Positions 8,073-15,754 of a stretch of 17,235 nucleotides of DNA are shown here, piece after piece. The stretch's first letter is position 1; every line of letters starts with the position of its first letter. The notes beneath the pieces were generated by a model, which made no database searches, was not told the DNA's origin, and saw nothing but the letters and a program-made list of their open reading frames with translations. The stretch covers positions 1 to 17,235 of the forward strand of contig JAGRJB010000225.1 of NCBI GenBank assembly GCA_020442965.1, read 5' to 3'. This DNA is from Pseudomonadales bacterium (GTDB taxonomy: Bacteria; Pseudomonadota; Gammaproteobacteria; Steroidobacterales; Steroidobacteraceae). The translations under genes were made by a program, and so were the position numbers.

Positions 8073-9571
8073 CGTCGGGGCTGTTACAAGTCGACCTGCG
8101 CCACATCGACCTCGATCGGAACGGTCGGGCCGTGCTGCGCGATATCAATTGGACGGTCGAACCAGGGCAACGCTGGGTCGTTACCGGCGCCAATGGCGCC
8201 GGCAAGACACAGCTATTGAAGCTCGTGAGTGGTGCGGTCTGGCCAACGCCTGGCAAGCGCGGGCTGCGTCAGTACCGCTGGCACGGAGAAACTTACAATA
8301 CGCCGATCGAGGTACTGGATGCTTTTGCGTATATCGGGGCAGAACGCCAGGACCGGTACGAACGCTACAACTGGAATTTTTCTGCGCGTGCGATCGTTGG
8401 CACCGGGCTTTATCGGACCGATATTCCACTGAACAAGTTGACGCGAGACGATCGATTGCGCATCGATCAGCTGTTGGCACAAGTGGGCATCGCTGCGCTC
8501 AGCAAGCGTCGGTTCCTGACGTTGTCATACGGCGAGCGTCGGTTGGTTCTGTTAGCGCGAGCATTGGCGATGCGGCCAAGTATCCTGCTGCTGGACGAGG
8601 CCGCCACCGGTCTCGATGCCGCACATCACGAGCAATGGCGCCGCTGGCTCGAATCGACGGCCGACGACAACTGGACCTGGATACTGGCATCCCATCATGC
8701 GCAGGATATTCCCGATTGCATGACTCACGAACTCGTACTCGATCAAGGTCGTGTCGTTGACAGTGGACGAGCGGCTGCGGTGACCGTCAGGCGACGGCTC
8801 ACGGCGCAGGCGACAGCAAGCGATCGCAACTTCAATCGTCACGCGCGACGTGCGCGTCGCGCGACGATCGTGAGACGCGCGGTCTCTACGGAGGCGATCG
8901 TTAGTCTGCAAAACGCATCGGTCTATCTGGATGGTCACCAGGCACTCAAGGACGTTTCGCTAGCCGTCAATCCGGGAGAGTTCTGGATCGTCACCGGCGC
9001 GAATGGCAGCGGCAAGACAACTTTGCTGCGGACATTGTACGGCGATCACGGTGTCGCTGTTGGTGGGTCGATCGTGCGACTCGGCATCGAATCTGGCGTG
9101 CCGCTGGAGGAATTCAAGCGGCGTGTCGCTTATATCGCGCCACACTTGCAGTCCGATCAGCCGCGCTCGTTACCAGCGATTGAAGTCGTCGCATCAGGGC
9201 GTTACGCGAGTGTGGGCTTGAACGAGTCAGCCACGGCCCTCGATCGTCGAGAGGCTGTGCGTGCGCTCGAGAGTTTCGCCGTAGCGCATTTGCAAGGCTA
9301 CCTTCTGGCCGAACTTTCCTATGGTCAGCTACGGCGAGTGCTGTTCGCCCGCGCCTGGGTCGGCCGACCGCAGCTGGCGTTACTCGATGAGCCTTTCGCG
9401 GGACTCGAGTCCGGCACGCGGTCGGATTTGCTCGGACGGATGGAACGCTTTGTAGCTGAAGGCGGCGCCTGCATACTGGCAACTCACAACAGACTGGAGT
9501 GGCCGCATCGTGTGACACACCGTCTGGAATTGCACGGTGGCAGGGTGCGCCGCTACGACGTGCTGTCCTGA
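8057..9571 (+). CDS. Tandem ABC ATPase, ModF/PhrA-like, no membrane domain
   Basis: Protein of 504 residues with two complete ATP-binding cassettes and no hydrophobic segments. Cassette 1 has Walker A GANGAGKT (44-51), signature LSYGE (156-160), Walker B ILLLDEA and switch H213. Cassette 2 has Walker A GANGSGKT (314-321), signature LSYGQ (420-424), Walker B LALLDEP and switch H477. An Arg-rich linker (about 241-280) joins them. Size and layout match the ModF/PhrA group, whose cellular role is poorly settled; the molybdate link of ModF is by name only here, as no modABC genes are nearby. The start is uncertain: GTG 8057 gives a 16-base overlap with the hydrolase gene, while TTG 8069 overlaps its TGA and TTG 8033 is also open. 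The stop codon merges into a ribosome site (TGAGGAG) for the next ORF. Confidence 0.9.
   Translation: MRIRLTSGLLQVDLRHIDLDRNGRAVLRDINWTVEPGQRWVVTGANGAGKTQLLKLVSGAVWPTPGKRGLRQYRWHGETYNTPIEVLDAFAYIGAERQDRYERYNWNFSARAIVGTGLYRTDIPLNKLTRDDRLRIDQLLAQVGIAALSKRRFLTLSYGERRLVLLARALAMRPSILLLDEAATGLDAAHHEQWRRWLESTADDNWTWILASHHAQDIPDCMTHELVLDQGRVVDSGRAAAVTVRRRLTAQATASDRNFNRHARRARRATIVRRAVSTEAIVSLQNASVYLDGHQALKDVSLAVNPGEFWIVTGANGSGKTTLLRTLYGDHGVAVGGSIVRLGIESGVPLEEFKRRVAYIAPHLQSDQPRSLPAIEVVASGRYASVGLNESATALDRREAVRALESFAVAHLQGYLLAELSYGQLRRVLFARAWVGRPQLALLDEPFAGLESGTRSDLLGRMERFVAEGGACILATHNRLEWPHRVTHRLELHGGRVRRYDVLS
8842..8863. repeat. 9-bp perfect stem-loop in the ABC linker region
   Basis: CGCGCGACG (8842-8850), a TGCG loop and CGTCGCGCG (8855-8863) form a perfect GC-rich hairpin within codons for the Arg/Ala linker (about residues 262-270) between the two cassettes. 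It may simply reflect Arg and Ala codons, but it falls exactly at the domain boundary. Confidence 0.55.
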
Positions 9572-9575
9572 GGAG
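9571..9575 (+). promoter_or_regulatory. Ribosome binding site for the small ORF, overlapping the ABC stop
   Basis: AGGAG, starting at the last base of the ABC gene's TGA, ends six bases before GTG 9582. Spacing and match are near ideal and are the main argument that a small protein starts there. Confidence 0.55.
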
Positions 9576-9581
9576 CCGACC

Positions 9582-9785
9582 GTGAGGAACAACGGGTTAC
9601 AGCTTGCCGATCGGCGCAGGGTGCGCGCGCCGGAAGAATATGGCTTGCAGGCAGGCAGGCGGCGTTCGCGCGCTGAATATGCCGACCAACGGGCGTGGTC
9701 GCTGACCTCGCCGGGACGCAATGGCGGTATGTTTGTGTCGGCAGTTGCACCGCTAACGACTCCAGCTCACGGTGTGGTGGAGTGA
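9582..9785 (+). CDS. Possible 67-residue small protein, function unknown
   Basis: I do not recognise this product. It would start at GTG 9582 (VRNNGLQLADRRRV...) and stop at TGA 9783-9785, whose last base is the first base of the MFS ATG (TGATG junction). Evidence that it is real: AGGAG at ideal spacing, the ten-base gap after the ABC gene, the coupled junction, and that it fills the 213 bases between two genes that are otherwise tightly packed. Evidence against: the composition is arginine-rich, with no clear hydrophobic segment, signal peptide or known motif, which is also what noncoding GC-rich DNA yields. If translated it is a basic soluble peptide that could couple translation of the transporter. 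It could instead be a leader for the MFS gene. Confidence 0.4.
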   Translation: MRNNGLQLADRRRVRAPEEYGLQAGRRRSRAEYADQRAWSLTSPGRNGGMFVSAVAPLTTPAHGVVE

Positions 9786-11105
9786 TGGTCGAAGGATCGA
9801 AGGGCATGAGCACCACGTTCGGTCCCGTGCATCTTCAGCCGGGTGTCCGCACCGGCAATGTGCTGACGCTGCTGTATGCCGCGTTCATTGCAGTCGGGTT
9901 GATGACGTTCCTCAAAACCATGCAGCCCTATTTGTTCAATGTGACGCTGCAGGTGCCGATTGCCGCACAGGGCACGGTCAGTGGTTGGCTGGAAGTGCTG
10001 GCGGAACTCGTCATTATCGCGAGCATCGGCGCATTCGGCGCGCTCGCCGATCGTATCGGCCGGCGCCCGGTGTTTTCCCTTGGCTTCTTGCTATTGGCGA
10101 TCGGCTACACACTGCTACCCCTGGCACACTCCGTGCCGGAGTTCGCCATGTATCGCGTCGTCTTTGCGCTGGGAGCGTCGGCAACCGGTGCTATGCTGGC
10201 GACGGTGCTGGTCGACTACCCTCGAGACCGCTCGCGCGAGAGTCTCACGGCCCTGGTCTACGTCATGAACGGCCTCGGTGTCGTGCTGTTCGCTATCGTG
10301 CTCGCAAAACTACCGACCTGGATTCAGGCGGCCGGTGGTAGTCCACTGTGGGCTGGTCGTTGTACCTTGTTCACCGTCGGTGCCATTGGTCTTGTTAGCG
10401 CGGTCGTCATGCGCGGCTTGAAGCCGGGCACACCGATGCAGAAGCCGGCGCGTGAGCCACTGCTTGCTCTGATGAAACAGGGATTTGCTGCGGCTCGCAA
10501 TCCGCGTGTTGCGCTCGCGTACGGAACGGCGTTCGCCTCCCGCGGCGATATTGCCGTGGTGGGCACTTTTCTGACCCTGTGGGCGACGGTTGCGTCGATG
10601 CAATCTGGTGCGGACGAAGCGACTGCCGCGGCGCGCACCGGAGCCTTGATGGCGATCGTGCAGTCAGCCGCATTGCTTTGGGCCGGCGTGTTTGCCTGGA
10701 TTTCATCGCGACTCGATCGTGTCACGGCCTTGATCCTTGCCATGGTACTGGCGGTGGTCGTACACCGCCTTTGCACTAGTTGACGATCCGAATTCGTCCG
10801 ATGCACTGGTTGCGGCTGTGCTGCTCGGCATCGGGCAGATGAGCGCCATTCTCTCGAGTCAGGTGCTGATCGGGCAGGAAGCGCCGCGCGAGACTATTGG
10901 CTCGGTGCTCGGCGTGTACGGCTTCTTCGGCGCGATTGGCATTTTGTTCGTTTCGGTTGCCGGCGGTATGTTGTTCGACTCTTGGTGGCCCGGCTCACCC
11001 TTCATGATCATGGCGGCTGCAAATTCTGTTCTACTGATCTGGGCCTTGGCGGTACGGCGAATCGTTCCCGGCCCGTTGCGCGACCGGGCTGTGGTGCGCA
11101 GCTAA
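9785..11105 (+). pseudogene. MFS transporter interrupted by a one-base frameshift
   Basis: Inner-membrane major-facilitator transporter, probably an exporter of the drug:H+ antiporter type. The 5' part (from ATG 9785, or ATG 9806 with GAAGG upstream) carries the early transmembrane helices and the loop 2-3 motif GALADRIGRRPV (85-96), and ends early at TGA 10781-10783. The missing helices continue in the +1 frame to the stop at 11105, with DDPNSSDALVAAVLLGIGQ and VLGVYGFFGAIGILFVSVAGG. Joining the frames near 10751-10780, for example by skipping one base near 10760, gives LILAMVLAVV running into YTAFALVDD and a normal length of about 440 residues. Both halves look undecayed, so the change is recent or a sequencing error. 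A perfect 7-bp hairpin lies on the junction. The gene overlaps the small ORF upstream by one base. Confidence 0.85.
10750..10769. repeat. Perfect 7-bp hairpin at the MFS frameshift point
   Basis: GGCGGTG (10750-10756), a six-base loop GTCGTA (10757-10762) and CACCGCC (10763-10769) form a perfect GC-rich stem. It covers most of the interval in which the two MFS reading frames must be joined. Such stems are known sites of both replication slippage and base-calling compression. Confidence 0.7.
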
Positions 11106-11170
11106 GTCAATAACACGCGGCACAGGCTTAGCTGCGAGTATTCGCCGCCGATAATAACGACGAGCTAATT

Positions 11171-12373
11171 ATGAACAAGGATCTTGGGGTACTGTGGCTG
11201 GTCATTCTGATCGACCTGATCGGCTTCGGGCTCACCACGCCGTCTTTTCCGCTCGTGCTCAAGCAACTGAATGCAGACCCCTTCTGGCTGACTTTCGCCG
11301 GCCCCGGCGTGTACTCGCTCTTTCAGTTGGTCTTCACGCCCATCTGGGGTCGCGTGAGCGACGCGTATGGCCGGCGACCGATTCTGATGCTCAGCATGTT
11401 CGGGGCGTTCGTAAGCTACCTATTGATGGCGCACGCGGATTCAGTGTGGATGCTGATTTTGACTCGTGCGATCGGCGGCATCATGTCCGGGAATATTGGC
11501 GCCGCGTTCGCCTACGTATCGGATATCAGCGAGCCAAAAAATCGTGCCAAGTCGATTGGTATCTTGTCGTCCGCATTCGGTCTTGGGTTTATGTTAGGCC
11601 CGTTGATCGGTGGTCCACTCGGCGTGATCGGCAGCTCGGCAGTCTCGTTGCAATGGCCGGGATACGTCGCGGCGACACTGTCCGCGCTGGCGTTTCTGGG
11701 TACGGTATTCTTGCTGCGCGAGAGTCTCGAGCCGGCGAATCGCAAGCCGCTACGTGCTACCACCCGGAAGTCGGGCAGTTCTCCCTGGAGTGTACTGCGC
11801 AGTCGACCGGCACTGGTATCGATTCTCGCGACCACTCTATTGGTCGGAGTAGCTGCTGCCATGATGCAGTCGGTGTATCCGATCTGGGCGGCGGATACCC
11901 ATGGTCACAACAGCAAATGGGTGGGAATCGCGTTCGCAGTGCTGGCGAGCATGGCGGTCGTGTCGCAGGCGGGCCTCGTCGGTCAACTGGCCAGACGCAT
12001 CGGCGAGCGCGGTGTGGGAATTGTCGGTGTGGTCGCCTTCGGTCTTGGCCTCGCGATTATCAGCTTTTTGCACAACCCATTGGCGCTCTGGCCTGGACTG
12101 GTCGTCATGGGCCTCGGGCTCGGGCTAACTAATCCCGCATTTACGTCGCTGGCATCGTTCCAGGCATCGCCACAGGAACGCGGAACTGTCATGGGGGTGG
12201 TGCAATCTCGTAGTAGTTTGGGACGGGTGATCGGTCCCGCACTGTCGGGGCCGATGTATGTCGGCTTCAGCCACGCGGGACCGTTCGTGATTGCGACGTT
12301 GCTCTGCATACCTGCGTTGTGGCTGATCCTGCGAATTCCGGAACCCACACACGGGGCCCGCGCCAGCGGCTAG
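11171..12373 (+). CDS. MFS drug:H+ antiporter-type transporter, TetA-like
   Basis: Intact 400-residue inner-membrane transporter with about 12 hydrophobic helices. The first helix carries an acidic residue (VILIDLIGFGLTTPSFP), motif A is GRVSDAYGRRPIL (60-72), the motif B arginine lies in LTRAIGGIMSG (R99), and the helix 5 antiporter motif C is present as GLGFMLGPLIGGPLG. This layout matches the TetA/DHA1 group of exporters; substrate unknown. The ATG at 11171 is preceded by only a weak ribosome site (GACGAG). It lies 65 bases after the broken MFS gene. The two MFS proteins are not close copies: beyond motif A they share little at the N-terminus, so a recent tandem duplication is unlikely. 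The substrate-binding protein gene follows after about 70 bases. Confidence 0.93.
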   Translation: MNKDLGVLWLVILIDLIGFGLTTPSFPLVLKQLNADPFWLTFAGPGVYSLFQLVFTPIWGRVSDAYGRRPILMLSMFGAFVSYLLMAHADSVWMLILTRAIGGIMSGNIGAAFAYVSDISEPKNRAKSIGILSSAFGLGFMLGPLIGGPLGVIGSSAVSLQWPGYVAATLSALAFLGTVFLLRESLEPANRKPLRATTRKSGSSPWSVLRSRPALVSILATTLLVGVAAAMMQSVYPIWAADTHGHNSKWVGIAFAVLASMAVVSQAGLVGQLARRIGERGVGIVGVVAFGLGLAIISFLHNPLALWPGLVVMGLGLGLTNPAFTSLASFQASPQERGTVMGVVQSRSSLGRVIGPALSGPMYVGFSHAGPFVIATLLCIPALWLILRIPEPTHGARASG

Positions 12374-12444
12374 AGCCTCGCGCTGCGTAAGTCATTGCGT
12401 TAGCATCGACGGCCAGCTGCACCGTGGGCGATGCCTTTCGAGCT

Positions 12445-14028
12445 ATGCGACGACGTCACTTCCTGTATGCCAGCGCCGCTGCGACGGCTGCGATCCTCGC
12501 CAATGCTGCACCAGCGGCCGGTGTGCCGGGTGTATTGCGTCGCTCGCGCGCCGGTACGCTCACGACGCTGGATCCGCAGCGCCTCGGATCTTCGTTGGAT
12601 GCCGAAATAGCGGCGGAATTGTTCGTCGGGCTCACGACGACTGATGCGAGGGGGCGCCTCGTCGGGGGCTGTGCGGCGAATTGGCAGCGCAGTTCCGACG
12701 GGCTCAGTTGGACGTTCAAATTGCGCGACGACGCAGCCTGGTCCGACGGTCAGCCGCTGGGTGCGGAAGATTTCGTTTTCTCCGTGCGACGATTCATGTC
12801 GCCCGAAGCGGCGGCTACGCTGGCGTTTCGCTTCGATGCGATCAAGAACGGCAGTGCGGTCCGTGCCGGCAGACTGCCATTGGCGAGCCTGGGCATTTCG
12901 GCACCGGACGCGCAGACCGTCCGCTTCGAATTGGCGCAACCGGAAACGGACCTGCCGGCGTTGTTGGCGGCGCTATATCCAGTGCCCTCACACGCCATTG
13001 CCAAATACGGTCGCGATTGGGCGAAGCCGGCAGTGGTGGTGACCAACGGCGCCTACCGAGTGCGCTCGTGGGCACAAAGTGGCACGGTGGACCTGGTGGC
13101 GAATCCGCGCTTTTGGTCCGCATCGGATGTAGCGGCGCCGCGTGTGCAGTGGATCTCAGGCATCGACGACGCGACGCGCCTGCGGCTGTACTTGAGCGAT
13201 CAACTCGACTTGGTGCAGATCTCTGATGGAACGGCACTCGCTTTGGCGAAGCAGCAGCGTGCCAAAGAGCTACGTACGACGCCTGCCTGGGGTGCGGGCT
13301 GGCTTGGTGTCAACTGCCGGCGGGGCAAGCTGGTTGAGCCCGACGTTCGTCGCGCCTTGTCGTTAGGCGTGGACCGCGCCGTACTCGCTTCGAAGGTGCG
13401 GCAGCTGGACGAACGCCCCTGGGAGTCGATCGTGCCGGCGGCGGTGACCGACTATGGCGCCCCGGTTCTGCCGGAGCACTCGCTCTGGCCACGGTCGCAG
13501 CGGCTGGCAGTGGCACGAGAACTGCTCGGTAAACATGGCATCGGTCCCAGGCGACGCGTCACTCTCCAGTCACTGTATGCGGCCAACCCCGTCACGCAGC
13601 GCATGTTTCTCGCGATCGGCGCAATGTGGCGCCCGCTCGGTGTCGATCTTGAACTCGTTGGCCTCGAAACGCGCGCGTACAGCATTCGTTTGCGAGCTGG
13701 CGAATATGACCTGCAGGACTACGTCCCGTTTGCGACCATCCAGACCATCGGCACGTTCATCGGTCGCTTTGCCAGCGATTCGTTCCTGAACTTCATGTTC
13801 TACAACAATGTCGAGGTTGACCGGCTGAGCGCGCTGGCGGAACGCCAGCTAGAGCCGGCGATGCGTATTGCCCGGTATCGCGAGGTCGAGCGGATTCTGC
13901 TGCGCGACTATCCGGTCATCCCGCTGTACAGCGCCACAGCGCATCGTCTGGTGGCGCCTCGTGTGGCCGGGTGGCGTGACCATGAGGCGCTTACCACCCC
14001 GTCACGATTTCTCGGATTGACCGATTAG
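12445..14028 (+). CDS. Peptide/nickel-type ABC substrate-binding protein (SBP family 5), Tat-exported
   Basis: Periplasmic binding protein of the OppA/DppA type, 527 residues from ATG 12445 (a GTG at 12424 would add seven residues). The N-terminus MRRRHFLYASAAATAAI has a twin-arginine motif (RRHFL) and an Ala-rich hydrophobic core, with a likely cleavage around residue 25-29. Family hallmarks are LTTLDPQRLGSSLDAEIAAE, DGLSWTFKLRDDAAWSDGQP, LGAEDFVFSVRR and LYPVPSHAI, then VTNGAYRVRSW. Tat export is unusual for this family, in which most members use Sec. No oligopeptide permease or ATPase genes adjoin it; the ABC ATPase upstream is of a different, soluble class. It is thus an orphan that must borrow permeases or serve as a chaperone or sensor. 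Its stop directly abuts the stop of the opposing SDR gene. Confidence 0.92.
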   Translation: MRRRHFLYASAAATAAILANAAPAAGVPGVLRRSRAGTLTTLDPQRLGSSLDAEIAAELFVGLTTTDARGRLVGGCAANWQRSSDGLSWTFKLRDDAAWSDGQPLGAEDFVFSVRRFMSPEAAATLAFRFDAIKNGSAVRAGRLPLASLGISAPDAQTVRFELAQPETDLPALLAALYPVPSHAIAKYGRDWAKPAVVVTNGAYRVRSWAQSGTVDLVANPRFWSASDVAAPRVQWISGIDDATRLRLYLSDQLDLVQISDGTALALAKQQRAKELRTTPAWGAGWLGVNCRRGKLVEPDVRRALSLGVDRAVLASKVRQLDERPWESIVPAAVTDYGAPVLPEHSLWPRSQRLAVARELLGKHGIGPRRRVTLQSLYAANPVTQRMFLAIGAMWRPLGVDLELVGLETRAYSIRLRAGEYDLQDYVPFATIQTIGTFIGRFASDSFLNFMFYNNVEVDRLSALAERQLEPAMRIARYREVERILLRDYPVIPLYSATAHRLVAPRVAGWRDHEALTTPSRFLGLTD

Positions 14029-14847
14029 TTAGTGTGGGCGATCGATATCGGTTAGTAGAACGCGCTTGCGAAAGATTGAGCTGATGAATCGCCCCGCTGC
14101 CTTGCTCGAGGTGAGCCAGGCGACGCGTGCGCCGTGCTTTTGATCTCGGGCGATGCCGTCTGCGAGATAGGGCGTCACCGTTTCGACGCGGTCCGCCAGA
14201 ATGTTATAGACGCGCTGGGTACGCTCCCAATCCTCACCGCTCGCACTGGCCATGTCTTCCTTCAGCAAATCGGTGACGACAATGCCTGGGCTCAAGTAAC
14301 AGATTCTCACGGCCGTGTGACGCGTCTCGCTGATCAAGCACTTGTTGAAATAGGTGAGCGCGAATTTGCTGGCACCATAGAGGCTCATGCCCGGCGTCGT
14401 CATCCCGCTCGAGCCAAAGCCCTCCATGTTGTAGATCGTGCCAGCGCCCTGCGCGAGCATGCCGCTCAGCGCAATTTGGGTTCCATGCATCATGCCGAGC
14501 AAGTCTGTCGTGACGACAGCACGCACATCCGACTCGCGCAGTTCGCCGACTCGCTGCCGGCGGTTTGCGACCCCCGCGTTGTTCACCCAGACGTCGACTC
14601 GCCCAAAGGCGCGCACAGCTTCCTGCCAGAGGCGCTGTAGTTGATCGCGCTGCGTCACGTCGCACGCAATCCCCTGAACCCGACCGCCACCTGCCGTCGC
14701 AGCTCCGGTCAGCTTCTCCACGGCGCCCGTTACCGAAGTTAGGCTGCGACCGCTGACGACCACGCTGTGACCACGTGCCAACAAATTTGCGGCGATACCA
14801 CTACCAATACCGCGCGTGCTGCCGGTTATGACGAACGTCTTGCCCAT
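14029..14847 (-). CDS. Short-chain dehydrogenase/reductase, NYC1/NOL-like
   Basis: NAD(P)-dependent oxidoreductase of 272 residues with a Rossmann fold. The cofactor motif TGSTRGIG is at 8-15, with SGR at 32-34 suggesting NADPH; WVNNAG is at 87-92; the catalytic YGASK has Y157 and K161. The segment before it, NMEGFGSSGMTTPGMSLYGASK, and the C-terminal block VETVTPYLADGIARDQKHG...WLTS resemble plant chlorophyll b reductases NYC1 and NOL rather than the FabG-type SDRs. Nothing here suggests a photosynthetic organism, so the substrate is probably another compound. The ATG is supported by GAGGGA six bases upstream on the minus strand. It is a paralog of the gene starting 80 bases away in the other direction, and its 3' end touches the stop of the substrate-binding protein gene with no spacer. 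Confidence 0.92.
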   Translation of the reverse strand: MGKTFVITGSTRGIGSGIAANLLARGHSVVVSGRSLTSVTGAVEKLTGAATAGGGRVQGIACDVTQRDQLQRLWQEAVRAFGRVDVWVNNAGVANRRQRVGELRESDVRAVVTTDLLGMMHGTQIALSGMLAQGAGTIYNMEGFGSSGMTTPGMSLYGASKFALTYFNKCLISETRHTAVRICYLSPGIVVTDLLKEDMASASGEDWERTQRVYNILADRVETVTPYLADGIARDQKHGARVAWLTSSKAAGRFISSIFRKRVLLTDIDRPH

Positions 14848-14926
14848 GCTGCATCCCTCAATTGGCGACTAGTATCGCAAAGCGCAGTCGCTTCGCCTAT
14901 TGTCTGCACTTGCTGTAGGGGGATGC

Positions 14927-15754
14927 GTGGCGGCGAAATCGGTGGTCATCACGGGTGGCACTAAAGGGCTTGGGATGGCCTATGCCACCGAGCTCCTGCG
15001 CAGGGGGCACAACGTGGCTATCTGCGCACGCAGCCAGTCGGGCGTAGATGCGGCGCTCGCCAAGCTCAAGCCACTCGCCGCGCAGGGTGCGGTCGTCGAC
15101 GGTGTAGTTTGTGATACGACCGACCCAGCTGCCGTGCGGTCGCTGTGGGATTTGGCCGTCGGGCGATTTGGCCGTGTCGACATCTGGGTGAACAACGCAG
15201 GTTACGCACGCACGGGCGCGTCGTTCCTCCAAACGACGCCGGATGACATCGATCGGATGGTTCGCGACAATGTAATTGGCACCCTGTTTGCCTGTGATGT
15301 TGCGATGGCCGGGCTGAAACGTCAGGGCGGTGGCCGGATTTACCTCACGCTCGGCGGGGGCAGCGCCTCGGGTCGCGTCGTTGCGAACATGACCGTTTAC
15401 TCGACTACCAAGCGCGCGCTCAAGTATTTCGCGACCGCACTGGTTGAGGAGGCCAAAGAAAGTGCGCCGATGGTGTTGATCGGTACGATTAGCCCCGGTG
15501 TTAACATGACGGAGGGGATGTTGCGTGAGATCGCCGCTGTGCCGCCTGAGGAGCGCGCCAAAGTGCTGAAGCCATTGAATTTCATTGGTGAGCACGTCGA
15601 GACGACCGCGCCCTGGATCGTCGATCGCATGCTCGCCGATACGAAACAGGGCAGCGACATCACGTGGCTCACCACTGGGCGATTGATGGGCCGCAGTCTT
15701 GGCATGTTGTTCAGCAGGCGCGATATCCTGTCGCGCTATGGTCTAGGCGTCTGA
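14927..15754 (+). CDS. Short-chain dehydrogenase/reductase, paralog of the divergent SDR
   Basis: NAD(P)-dependent SDR of 275 residues. TGGTKGLG at 9-16 binds the cofactor, CAR at 33-35 may favour NADPH, WVNNAG is at 87-92, and the catalytic pair is Y158 and K162 in VYSTTK, with S146/S148 as candidate serine. The start is GTG 14927, preceded by AGGGGG four bases away; a TTG at 14900 is less likely. It matches the opposite gene along its whole length (LW..AV..FGRVD.WVNNAG, SPG...T, HVET.....D.......G....WLT), so the two arose by duplication and belong to the same NYC1/NOL-like branch, but they differ around the catalytic serine and substrate loop. The 79-base gap between them must hold both promoters. 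The TGA is followed immediately by GTG 15755 of the next gene, indicating cotranscription. Confidence 0.92.
   Translation: MAAKSVVITGGTKGLGMAYATELLRRGHNVAICARSQSGVDAALAKLKPLAAQGAVVDGVVCDTTDPAAVRSLWDLAVGRFGRVDIWVNNAGYARTGASFLQTTPDDIDRMVRDNVIGTLFACDVAMAGLKRQGGGRIYLTLGGGSASGRVVANMTVYSTTKRALKYFATALVEEAKESAPMVLIGTISPGVNMTEGMLREIAAVPPEERAKVLKPLNFIGEHVETTAPWIVDRMLADTKQGSDITWLTTGRLMGRSLGMLFSRRDILSRYGLGV

Noticed and set aside
8057..9571. ABC protein as a molybdate importer ATPase
   Set aside because: Resemblance to ModF is in domain layout only; no molybdate-binding protein, permease or molybdate regulator is nearby.
10737..11105. Separate small membrane protein after the first MFS frame
   Set aside because: Its N-terminal part (MPWYWRWSYT) is an out-of-frame reading of the transporter, and the rest completes the missing MFS helices. 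It is better explained as the 3' half of one frameshifted gene.
9785..12373. The two MFS genes as a recent tandem duplication
   Set aside because: Apart from the general motif A they show little similarity in sequence or loop lengths, so they are different MFS branches side by side.
14029..15754. SDR pair as evidence of chlorophyll metabolism
   Set aside because: Only family resemblance to NYC1/NOL; no pigment synthesis or photosystem gene is in the window.
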